From Datura wrightii (Eukaryota; Streptophyta; Magnoliopsida; Solanales; Solanaceae): a stretch of 64,000 nt of DNA. The stretch spans positions 152,894,501-152,958,500 of the forward strand of contig JASDFA010000010.1 of the NCBI GenBank assembly GCA_035772735.1, read 5' to 3'. A program made the translations under genes and the position numbers. Shown one piece after another: positions 48,201 through 58,767 of this stretch (position 1 is its first letter; every line of letters begins with the position of its first letter). The notes beneath the pieces were generated by a model. It did no database searches, was not told the DNA's origin, and worked only from the letters and a program-made list of their open reading frames with translations.

Positions 48201-51200
48201 GTAGGTCATATATATAAATCATAGTAAGCTTAGCATTAATTTTTGTTTAAATAATAATGATAAAAAATTGTTTCCTAATAAAATATGAAATATTTTTATT
48301 TATTAATATTTTTAGAATTGAAGTAGGAGAAGCATTTGCTAATATATTTCTTGATTTTAAAGTTATAATGGAAAAAAAAAAAGGATCAACAATAACTCTA
48401 TCAATGATAGTTTAAAGATATTTTGTGATTTTAAGCAATGTAATAAATTTTCGTGTTTTGAGGCATTATGATTGTTGCATCTTAACTTTAAAACAAAGAA
48501 TTATATTAGCAAATATTTATCCTTCTTCAATTCGAAAAAAGTTAAAGCAATAAAATATTTCCTATTTTATTCAAATTCTTTTCATCATTATATGAATGAA
48601 AATTAATGATGGATTATTGTAATTTTATATATATAAAAACTAATGATGGATTATTGTGATTTTATATATATGAAAATTAATGATGGGTTACAATATTCTT
48701 ATTACGAAAAGAATGTGTTTAAAAAAAAAAAAGAAACAATATGCATATTAGGAGAAGGGCATTTTTATCCCAAAGTAACAATAAGGACATTTTTGGACCA
48801 AACTATTAACAACAGGGCATTTTTGAACCAAAATATTGACAGCAGGGACATATTTGAACCAAACTATAAACAGAGGCATTTTTGTTCAGTTTCACATAGT
48901 TTAAGGGCATTTTTACCCTTTTCTCAAAAATATATACGAAATTACAAGTTTAGGTCAGACTAAATAGGTTTAAGAAACAATAAACCAAAAATTATCTCCT
49001 CCGTTTTAATTTGTTTTGTCTTACTTTCCTTTTTAGTCTGTTTGGAAAAGAATGTCTCTTTTCTTTTTTGACTACTCTTTAATTTCAACTTTCCACATGA
49101 AATGTTTAATTTTGATACATTCTACGTATCTTTAGCTCAAGACCACAAGACTTAAAAGTCTTCTTTACTTTCTTAAGCTCTGTGCCAGGTCAAAACCAGA
49201 TAGATAAATTGAAACAAAGGGAGTATGAAAGTAGGAAAGATGCGTTTGTGATTACTAAAAAATAAACTTTCAGCCTAACTCAACCCTAATCACTAGCTCA
49301 CGTGAAGACTGTCAAAGATCATGTAAGGAAACAACTCATTCCTTCAATTAATGTAGGCACTGCCGCACACCTAGACCGTACATTTGGAGCATGTAAAGTT
49401 CATCTTGAGGCCAACATTAATATGATAAAGAAATGAAGATTAGATTTAACTCAAATCGAAAAGCTAGTTCACGAGGTGAAGATTTTCCAGCACCATATAA
49501 AGAGAATTACCGATTCTCTCAACCAATGTGGGACACTTCAACATTTTACTTCTACACAATGCATTCTCTGTTACTAAAACTACATGGACCAGACAAATAC
49601 AGCAAATGCATTCTCAGACCCTTGCAAAGAAAAAAATGACTGAATTCTACACATCAGTCGCATATTAGTACAAAGCATCATTAGCCCCATAATTTTTTGT
49701 GGATATTAAAGCAAATAGTATTAATTTAAAAGACAGACATATAGCTTGACAAATCACTGCGATAGTTGAAAATGAACGCATTTGTATATACATTCAAAGA
49801 AAATCAAGCTTAAACTAAGAAGATAACTAATCAACAACAACAACATATCAAGTGTAATCCCACAAGTGGGTCTGGAAACTAATCAACCAACACAAGAAAC
49901 AAAGAGAGACAACATTGAAAAATTCTACAACGCACAGATAAACCACTGCAATAGTTGGAGAAGAAACTGATCAACCACACTGGAAACAGGAAGAGATGAA
50001 CTTTGAAAAGATTCTGCAAAGTATAGAGATGTATAATCATACCATGTTAGAGTGAAGAAGGCTTGACAGATTCAACAATAGTGCAGCTCGCTCCACCAAA
50101 ATAACCAAGTGCATCGTGGGATGTGTCTTTGGTACATAGAAATCCATGGATTTCTGCCAGTTCCTCTCAGCCAAAGAAGCATATTGCTTTACTCTATGAA
50201 GAAAGCTATTTCCGCCCTTGGAAGAGTCATTCTTTTTCTGATCTTGCTCCAAAAATTTCAAGCAGCAATCTCTTTGGTAGCAAGCCAACTGAAAGTATGC
50301 ATACGCAGATTCCTGTTTCCGTAACTCACCCAGTGACTCATAGACAGATAAAGCCTCTCTAATGGCATCATTAGCTGAAATCTCATGCTTTCTACGGTCT
50401 ATCTTAGGTCTACTAACACAGGAGTTGAAAGAATCCTCAAGGACACAGTTCTCGTAAACCTCAGCAGATGTATCTTCTCGGGCCAGTAGCATCCCAAGCC
50501 TTAGATATGTATGTGCAAACTGAGTATATACTTCATTTCTCAAGTTGCTTGAATCCAAATCTGATTCTTCAGTAGCATTGTTTACGACTGTTTTTGCTGA
50601 TCCATAGAACCTCAGAGATTCCCTGTATTCCATCTTGGCAGCCTGGAGAACTTGCATGTATGCATCGTGGAGGATTGCATGTTCCTTGAGATTTTCAATC
50701 TTTGCTACCATATCTTCTGCTAGACCTCTCCTTCCATGACCTAAATTACAGTTTATCAGTATAATGTTTGTGTGGTCAGCCACTTCTTTAAATGCATTTA
50801 TTGCATCAGCAAAAGCAACTTCAGCTTTATCCAGCTCTTTCCTTTCCAGCCTCTTACGGCCTAGTTCATTACACACCCATCCTTTCTTTTTGATTAAAGA
50901 TTGAAACTCTGCTGAATTAGTAAGATGTCCAACCATTGCATTTCTAGCTTCATCATAACATTTCAAGGCAATCGAGAGATTAAAATCAGCATCTCCAGCT
51001 ACAGTACCTCTGATATATTTAAATATACCCCCACTTTTCCTTTCAGTTTCTTCCTTCGAAGTTTCAGAACATTTATTCACTGAAGTTCCTTCCATTTTCA
51101 CTCCCACATCATCTCTATCAGAGTCGGTGGCTCCTGAATTTTTTGCCTCTGAGATATCTGTCAATTTATTAAAGATTTCCATTCTGGCAATATTTTTGTT

Positions 51201-52505
51201 ATGCATTAAGAGCTTACTCTCTGATGTCTCGCTTTCACCCTTCTGATGAATATCCACAGAAGTTCCAGAATGTGCATGGACGGTTACTTTGGTATGTGAT
51301 TTTTTCTTCTGCTTTCTGCCATAACCTTTTGAACGTGAATCTCTACTACTACTGCTAGCACTGCTGCCACTGCTGGCCCTATCACTCTGGCAGCTGCAGT
51401 TTAATAAGGAACATGAGCTGCAGTTTTGACTAGACTGTCCAAGCTTCTTCTTGAGCCTTTCGACCTCCCTCAAAACTTCAGATGACATCTTTAACTCTTT
51501 AGTTAAAGGCTTTTTCTCTGATTGTAGTGGCATCTTATCACCATCTGTCAAATGGAACTGAACATACAAGTCCCCAACTAGAGTCCAAGCCTTGGCCCAA
51601 AAGAGGTAACTGTCAGATAATTGATCATACATGAAACAATCATCAGATAGTGAAGACCCAGCTTTTTCACTTTTATCATCACTTTCAACCTCGGCTGATG
51701 AACAAACGACCATGGAAGAAACAAATTTTGAGTCTTCCCGATGTTGAGGCATTGATCCATAAACCAGACACGCCAACTCTACAACCTTCAAGGCCTGGCC
51801 CAATTGTCCATCTTCTTTATAAGCTTGTCCAAGCGCCAAATACGATTCTCCAAGCAAGAGAACTAGTTTCCACAACTTATCATCCAATTTTGAAGTTGGA
51901 AGCCATTCTCGAATATCACAAACTTCAATACAGTCAGTATCCCCACATGCACAGACAGAAAAACTTGGTGCTGAAGGCAGCTCATCCTGATGTTTACCAC
52001 TATTCTGCAGATCCATTCTGTTGCTTTGCATTTGACGTTTCCACCTAAGAGACTTAATAGCTTGAGAAACATGATGAATGGCAGCCAACTTAGTGGAGAT
52101 TGGATCAGCAACAGTCTGAACCTTAGGTGACGTTTTGGACAAATCACATACTGCAAAGCTTTTCTCTCTGCTATTTGGCGGATCTTCCAGATTGGCTGTA
52201 TTTCTCCCCCTTGGAGCTGTCATTGCTCTTGAGGAAGATATAGCCTCATCAGATGCTACCCCCACAGAATCATCAGATCCAATAGCCAGCATTGTTTCGA
52301 TATTGTTATCTGGTTCAACTTTAGGAACCAGGGAATCATGGGCATCCGATACAGAAACCGAAATCAAAGATTCTACTGGTTCTTCTTCAGCATCAGCACC
52401 TGTAACTTCTGAATCCCTAGTAAGTGCTTCAGATGACAAATCTAACTCTTCATCATATGTTAAAAGGAGCCTCGCAAACTGTTCATGAGCACATGCACGT
52501 ACAAC
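45231..52505 (-). CDS. EDRF1-like protein, 3' part (last two exons)
   Basis: Exon 52505-50043 (821 codons, enters through CAG|GTT, leaves through ATG|GTATGA) starts VVRACAHEQFARLLLTYDEE. It contains DTDCIEVCDIREWLPTSKLD, LLLGESYLALGQAYKEDGQL, a Ser-rich and Lys-rich linker (SGSSASSSSRDSRSKGYGRK), then FKYIRGTVAGDADFNLSIAL and KKGWVCNELGRKRLERKEL. A 4.5 kb intron follows. The last exon, 45524-45231, reads FLESALTCMLEARHVSG and ends ADAGKLRELYKMSLKYTDFS...LWIS. These are conserved blocks of plant homologues of erythroid differentiation-related factor 1, a large (~1400 aa) protein with TPR-like helical repeats and no firmly known plant role. The visible 918 aa start mid-protein. Upstream exons (the N-terminal ~500 aa) were not found before the L1 elements, so they lie beyond the window or are lost. 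Both exons are free of stops. Confidence 0.9.
47845..48923. mobile_element. Foldback/MULE-type non-autonomous element in EDRF1-like intron
   Basis: The left arm, starting GAAAAGGGACAAAAATG (47845), and the right arm in reverse, GAAAAGGGTAAAAATGCCC (48923), stay similar for about 175 bp: both carry AACAAAAATG, TTGGTTCAAA.ATG.CCC and CCAAAAATGTCC in series. The core is AT-rich and non-coding. Long inverted repeats without genes suggest a MULE-derived MITE. Flanks share an AAAAATATA..ACG motif, but an exact target duplication was not resolved. The arms themselves consist of a roughly 35-bp repeated '(C)AAAAATGCCC' phrase. Confidence 0.75.
48995..49223. mobile_element. Stowaway-type MITE
   Basis: A 229-bp element with ends TCTCCTCCGTTTTAATTTGT and, in reverse, CTCCCTTTGTTTCAATTTAT, flanked by TA (48993-48994 and 49224-49225). 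The 'CTCCCTCCGTT.CAATTT' end is the hallmark of Tc1/mariner-derived Stowaway MITEs. It lies in the EDRF1-like intron just beyond the foldback element. Confidence 0.8.
49830..49882 (-). mobile_element. Short RTE/TS-SINE-type tail fragment
   Basis: CAACAACAACAACATATCAA followed by GTGTAATCCCACAAGTGGGTC is the reverse of the (TTG)n-ended tail seen at 16467 and 18001. Only about 50 bp remain, so LINE and SINE origins cannot be told apart. Confidence 0.6.
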
Positions 52506-52552
52506 CTGTTTGCCATAATTTCAGGTTATCAGTTGTCTGTTCTACAATATAG

Positions 52553-52597
52553 AAGAGAGAGAGCCAGAGAGAGAGAGAGAGGGAGAGAGAGAGAGCT
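52553..52597. repeat. (GA)n microsatellite
   Basis: About 45 bp of imperfect AGAGAG with single substitutions, 48 bp upstream of the EDRF1-like exon acceptor. On the coding strand it is (CT)n and may contribute to the polypyrimidine context. Confidence 0.9.
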
Positions 52598-54193
52598 TGT
52601 GCTTCCGGCAAAATGCCTTTCACCCTTCTGTAGCAAGAAATAGAGTTATAACCAAACTATGTCTATCAAAACCTAGAAATCCACCCCCTTTATTGCTTAC
52701 TGCAGCAAGGGAACTAAGATATGCAATTCAAAGCTAATTTTTGGAATTTGTAAGACTAGTAGTAAAGTACCACGGTGCAGCAAGGAAGGAAGCAACTTCG
52801 CTCCACCTACCTCAACACTGATTTTTCATAACAGCAGAAGAAAAACAAAGTAGCCAAATGCATGATACAATATGCATGGATTTTGGTTAGTTTTTCCTTC
52901 TTTTTTCAACCTTCATGAACTTCGAGAAGAGAAACTGAGATGAGTTGTCTCCTACATGGTTTATATTTTGCGACAGGTGGCTGTTCTTGTCATTTAAAAC
53001 CACATTTTAAGTAATACTAGTTTTAGAGTATGTGTGGTTGCACATGTGTATCACGTCAAATATTATACATATGACGAACGTATTATATAAAATAACAATA
53101 GACATTAAAATACATGTGACATTCTTTCAAATGTCAGAAAAGAATATTATTACATTGACACAATAATTGAAATTAAAACAATTGAAGGCTCGCATTAAAA
53201 CTTTATAACGTGACAATATATGCTTACACTTATGTGAACACTTCTAACTTCCAAATACATGATATATATGATGCTTTGTAGGCAATATCACCTAAATTTA
53301 TGTAGGACAATGTTATAAATTAAAAAGGTAGTAATATTTTATAACACAAATAAAATGTAATAATTTTGATGCATAATTTATTACAATATATTATCTTCAT
53401 TTCCCACTCTTTCAATAATGCCTTCAACCGTCGTTCTATTTTAGGTTGCTTCCTCAATTTTGTTTCTTCAATTTCAATATCTTCCATTGATTGAGTCGAG
53501 CCTTCTCAACAAATAAAAGAAAAGTTAAGTTCTCCCTATGTGAATATATGCTGCATATAAAGTAAAAATTTACACCTGTACTTGGGCATTAATGGAATGA
53601 AGTGGACAGAACTATGAACTGCTCAATAAGCATTCACCCTCAACAAAATACAGAAAAATCAACAAGAAAGCGGGTAGATATGCAGACAGCCGGTAACATG
53701 ATTACTAATTTTGTTTAAAGAGTAATTTTTTTTCCTCCCGTGATGGTCCCATGAACAGTTCACATGAGCAGAAAGAGTCTTCTAGCTTCCGTATTGATTT
53801 CTTCATTTGATAATGTTTCCATAACTACAAATTCCACCATGTTAGTATATTTTTTACGTTAATTCTGATGACAATCTATAGGAAGTTTAAGTTATATTTC
53901 AACACAAAGGCCTAATGCCCATATGTCGCTATTGTGTTCTGTCCACATTTGTGTTACACCTCTATTAACCTAAGTTTGGTCTAACAAGCATATTTAAATT
54001 TTAAAAAGGTGGTTTTACAAGATATAGAAGCAAGAAAATACTAATATTGATTCTCTTGAAATACACATTCATCGACAACTAACCAATTTTGAGAATATTT
54101 TATTCAATGTGGGATAAAAGCTTCTTGTTTGGAATTCTTTCATGTGACATATAAATGTTATAGAGAGTTCTACCAAAAAACTTAGTTATTGGA

Positions 54194-54922
54194 TAAGGCC
54201 CAAGTTAATACATGAATAACTTGGCTATTCACGTATTAATTTCATACATTATTTGATTTTCAAATAGGATAAAAGTTATTCATGTATTAATTTTATACAA
54301 TGTTTGATTGGTAAGTTGCAAATGTTGTATAAAAGTTATTCATGTATTAATTTTATACGGTGTTTGGTTGTGTTTTAGTAATTCTACATAATTAATACTC
54401 ACATAACTTATGAGAAAATCTATATATAATTTTCTGGGGGTAGAAGGTGAAATAAGTTATGTTGGTATTAGTTATACATGGATTAAAATAATAAAATTAC
54501 ACATTTACCCCTATCAATTTACTTTTAAAAACTTTTTTAGTTCGGTACTTTTTTTAAATTATCACTTTCTTCTGTGCACATTTACTCAGAATTAGTTATC
54601 ACTTTTCTTTTTATTCAGTGTACATTTTTTTGGGGTAATATAGATATTCTTTATATATAATTAAACCTGATCCACTTTTTGATTGGATACCCAACCCATT
54701 TAAAATGGGTTGAATCGAGAAGATAACCATAATATTCAATAGTCAATAATTCATATATTGTGATCTCTATATAACTAAACCCTATATAGGTAATATCTAC
54801 ATAATTAATACCTACGTAACTAATACATGAATAACTAAAACCTGCACAACTAATCCCTGCATAAAATAATATATAAATTTCCTCATAACTAATTCATGTA
54901 TTACTAACCAAACGGCCCCTTA
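54194..54922. mobile_element. MITE-like element with inverted ends and internal repeats
   Basis: Left end TAAGGCCCAAGTTAATACAT and right end in reverse TAAGGGGCCGTTTGGTTAGT followed by AATACATGAATTAGTTATG. Inside, the phrase TTATTCATGTATTAATTTTATAC recurs (near 54269 and 54329), with the inverse TAATACATGAATAACTA near 54820. Non-coding. The superfamily is not certain because no target duplication was confirmed. Confidence 0.55.
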
Positions 54923-55174
54923 ATACATAGAAGGATTTTTATTCTGGTGTTCAAATAACAGAACATGGTGATTCAGTGAATGAACTAGCACTTCTAGAAG
55001 ATCTTTGTTTCTTATGCAATTTGGAAGTAGAATTTCCAAACCTGCCTAAATAAGAAAAAGAAATCAAGGTATAGAGAACTAACGTAAAAACGTGGCAGAA
55101 CATCAAACATTGACAAAGAAGTGCGAATCCATTATCCGAGTGGATAAAAATATATATAGATGTTGAGTGACTGT

Positions 55175-55262
55175 TATAATAACAACAACATACCTAATAT
55201 AACCCCACAAGTGGAGTCTGATAGGATGTACACAGACCTTAAGGTTGTTTCCATACCCTCAG
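55175..55262 (-). mobile_element. RTE/TS-SINE-type tail fragment
   Basis: AACAACAACATACCTAATAT, then ACCCCACAAGTGGAGTCTG and GTACACAGACCTTA, is the reverse of the tail shared by Solanaceae RTE LINEs and TS SINEs. It is truncated at about 90 bp. Confidence 0.65.
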
Positions 55263-56389
55263 CTCAAAAGAAAGGAAAATGAAGCATGTATGCAAGGAAA
55301 ATATGACAATACACTAGCAAGATACAAAGCAATTGAAAGGAGAAACCAAGACAGGCTAGAAAAAAAAATAACGACAGCAAAGTGGCAAAGTAAAAGATAC
55401 TACGCAAGTACTGAACATTGCTAATAAGGAAAAAGGGAAGAGAAGACTAGCCCCCTATCTCTCCCACAAAAAGGTTCTACATCGCTCGGTTTAACTCTTT
55501 TATAATGAAAAATACAATAAATCATCCCGACGGTTTAACTTTGAAATATCAATTTATAGTCAAAATATTTTATCATACGAACTGAGAGAATTATGATTAG
55601 CATTCATCAGGTATATAGAAAAGTACAAATCGCCACTAGGATTTGAGCCAAAATAATGTTAGTCATAGTAAATACAACATGAAACTAGTTCCTGACCATT
55701 AGCGGGAAAAGAATTAGGGGGAATCTAGCAAGACTATTTCCACGTCAAAACTTCTAATTGTTCACCGAAAAGATATTGACGATGGGGCGGGTATTTATAA
55801 AAGACAAACGCAAAAATAACAAACAAGGCTCACTAATTAAAACACAACAGAAATCTTAAACCACCCAAAAAAAAGAGGAAATACAAGCAATAATAAAAAT
55901 TAAAGAACTCCAAAGTTTTAATGATGATAAAGATGAGATGGTGAGAAAAAATTGAGATGCTGAAATTAGTTCAAAGGAACATGAACCCTGTGAGAAGGGG
56001 CTTTATTGATTGAGGAGGCCAGTCATTCTTAGGATTGTGAAATAGGAGTAATAAATTTAAAGTTGACTTCAAACTCTTAATATTTGTTCTATCAAAATTT
56101 AACATATCAACAGATGTGATTACAAGCTAAGTTTGTCTAACATATGATGTAGTTTAACTTAGGTATTAATTAAAAATTCAAATAATGATATACACAAAGA
56201 TAAATATGTGTTGGATCTAATTTCCTCAATATTAGGACTTCTTGCATAGCTCAAATAAGAAAATATAATAAACAAAATTTTAGTTGATTTCAAACTTATA
56301 AATATTAGGAAAATAATTAAATGACTAGTACTTAGAAAACGAATATTTTAACCAAAACAATAAAGATCTTTTCCACCAAAACGCTCTCA

Positions 56390-58766
56390 GGCTCTTTTCC
56401 CAAGACAGCTAGGCCCCTTTTGGGCTTTACTAACCTTATCTCACGGTGGACATTCTCCGTCAGAGCTCTACTCAAACCTTTCTTCTTAAGGATTTATTAC
56501 TCTTCTTTCATGGAAAACAGGATTTATTTTCATTTGGGGCAGTGGGGGAGGGTTTGGTGGTTCAAAACATATGTGATCACTGGTTCCAAGTCTCAGGCGA
56601 AGACTTGGTATGAATGGGTGGAATGCGCTAGACATCACATGAGAAAACTAGTTTAGAGCAATGGAGCACTTGTATGGATTTGCAAGAGGCTTAAAGATAC
56701 GTACGTCGTAAATAGAAGAAAGACTTTCAAGTCCTGGCACCCTAGGGATTTCTCGACAAATCTTTTTCTGTCACAGAAATTTAATCAACATGGGAGGTTG
56801 TTTCAATCAATTCTGTCAAGAGCCAGAACAGAACAGTAATTATCCTACCTGAGAAAGCAATTAATGAAGGATGGAGGCAGTTGGTGATACAAATTGAAGT
56901 CATTAAAAGAGATGCTCCAGTACAAATAGCCATTAATATTCCAGGGAATACAAACATCCCACTGATACAGGGGAAGGGGAGCTACAAGGAAGCAATACAC
57001 AATGAATGGACACAGACCCATTGGTAGGTGATGAGGTGGGCCCTCCAAAAACCTCTTCGCAGTTCGACGACAAGGATATTTTGGGTAGATGTTTAGTTCG
57101 GAAAATTCTCCGGCAAGGAGGAAACCCAGACTAAAAATGATGTAAGAAGATGGGCACAACAATTTTGGAGCGGAGCGCAAGGGTTTAGGTATATGATATG
57201 AACAACTTCCAACTCTTATTTGAATTCTAATCAAGGCGACTGCAAAACACGTTTTAACGGGAGACTAGTGGAGACAAGGTAGGCAACTAAAGTTGCAATA
57301 GTGGACACCGACGGCAGGGACCTTTTCATCCATACCACTTTCGATTGGATTTGGATTTGGATTCGGCGATATACGAATCCCACACCATCTTTAGTCAAAC
57401 ACGTTACTAAAGAAGATCGGTGAAAGGTTTTGTAGTTGGCTGAGATGAAGGAAGAGACAAAGAACTGAAAAATCGCCTAACATGAGCTCGTGTTCGAGTT
57501 AAAGGTCCAATAGAAAAGATTCCAGCAACAATTGACGTCGCCGATAGGGACTTCATATTTTCACTACCCAGGGAGGGATTTAGGGATTGGATGGAGGTTC
57601 CCGAAACCCAGTAACTTTTGCGCGAATCTTGTACTTATATTGAAAAATCAAGTAAATATATAAGAAATGCGACTTGGAAACCCATTAAGAGAATGTTGTT
57701 GGTCCAGTGGTAGAAAAGAAACCTTTTAAGCTTTGTTGCCCTCTTAATTAAGGTTTCGAATCCTTTGGTAACCATGCAGGCCTTTACTTTCTCTTTTTAT
57801 TTTTTGATTTGAAATGGATGGGAACCCACAAACTTCAAATCCCGAATCTACCTTTGTCACTACCACATGGCTCGAAGCTCCACCGAGGTACCAGAAATAG
57901 AAAAGGGAGGTTGCAGTACGACAGGAGAGAGAAAAAGGGTGGAGTTTCGAGGTGGAGAAGCCAAGTCTACATCACCAGAAATTGGAGCAAAGGGGCAGGG
58001 TATGGAAGATTTGCAGATTCAGAACACTACCCTAAAGGTGGAGTTGATGGGAAAGTGAATAAGGGCACAATTTTGAACGAGTTGTCCCCAGCAGATGATA
58101 GGCTTGCTCTTTTAAAAGGGAAGAACAAACTAGTCTCTACTATTGAAAAGGGTGGAAGGTTGGGATATTTAATTAAGGCCCTTTTTAATTCCATTAGGAA
58201 GCCCACAAGAGAGCCATCTGTTACTAACATAAACTTGGACAGCGACACTGAGGACCCAAATGATGTCTATTCAGTCAAAGGAGAAGTAGAGAAAAACTTA
58301 GCAAGGGCGAACAACATAAATGATAGAAACAAGATGTTGCTGGGAGGAATTAATCAAATTTCGGCCAACGAAACAAGTGCGCAAGAACCATCCCAGGAAC
58401 TTCCACTGGCAGAAACAAAGATTAAGGATCCCGGAGGGAATTTGAGGATTAGATGGCATACAACAAAGACCCAATCCCTCTACAATTGGTTATGCACTAA
58501 TGAAGAAATTGAAGAGAATGCGTCCCTTTGGGTGCATAATTACATAATTATTCTAGGAAAAGGGTTTGGCGCTTCTTTCCAGGGCTGTGACATAGAAGCT
58601 TTTGTTTTCTTTATGGAGGTTGATTAAAATAGGAGAGAGCAGAAGAAGATAACACTAGCAGATGATGCACAAATGATACCAAAAGATGTCAGGAATTTGG
58701 CATTTGATATGAAATTCAAGGAGGGGGAGTCACGAAGTGAATTAAGAAATAAAGGAAGAAACACAC
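56390..58766 (+). pseudogene. L1-type LINE ORF1 remnant, plus strand
   Basis: A series of open blocks, broken by stops and shifts, matches the Gag-like ORF1 of Solanaceae L1 elements: RTFKSWHPRDF-type sequence and TVIILPEKAINEGWRQLVIQ (about 56830-56890), then TKNDVRRWAQQFWSGAQGF (about 57128-57184, DUF4283-like RNA-binding region). After a SINE insertion the frame is open at 57809-58627, with KGTILNELSPADDRLALLKG, and ends GFGASFQGCDIEAF and the ORF1 tail MKFKEGESRS. This would be an RNA chaperone for the element. The ORF2 that should follow is absent: the sequence runs into an oppositely oriented L1 at about 58768. Confidence 0.7.
57690..57800 (+). mobile_element. tRNA-derived SINE inside the L1 ORF1 remnant
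   Basis: An A-box-like GGTCCAGTGG (57701-57710) and a B-box GGTTTCGAATCC (57752-57763) lie at the spacing of a pol III promoter. A T-rich tail (TTTACTTTCTCTTTTTATT) follows. The insertion breaks the ORF1 reading frame. The 100 bp upstream may belong to the same repeat. It is not a tRNA gene: no cloverleaf can be closed. Confidence 0.55.
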
Positions 58767-58767
58767 T

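Larger units (their letters stand above)
52506..56380. other. Presumed EDRF1-like intron or spacer, no exons found
   Basis: The acceptor CAG at 52508-52506 shows that more exons should lie to the right. I looked for the conserved EDRF1 N-terminal blocks and saw none. Contents: (GA)n at 52553-52597, a MITE-like element at 54194-54922, an RTE-type tail at about 55175-55262, otherwise AT-rich sequence. Confidence 0.5.

Noticed and set aside
50109..52488. Plus-strand open frames opposite the EDRF1-like exon (e.g. 51650-52048, 52135-52488)
   Set aside because: They are shadows of the strongly conserved reverse-strand coding frame.
53420..53500. Short reverse-strand coding-like stretch (METIE-type acidic/basic residues) as an EDRF1-like 5' exon
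   Set aside because: It does not match any conserved EDRF1 block I know and lacks convincing splice sites.
57690..57770. tRNA gene suggested by A- and B-box motifs
   Set aside because: No closed acceptor stem or anticodon arm could be formed; it has a T-rich tail and fits a SINE.
57809..58627. 272-residue open frame as a possible host gene
   Set aside because: Its C-terminus (GASFQGCDIEAF) parallels the ORF1 tail of the minus-strand L1, and DUF4283-like sequence precedes it, so it is L1 ORF1.
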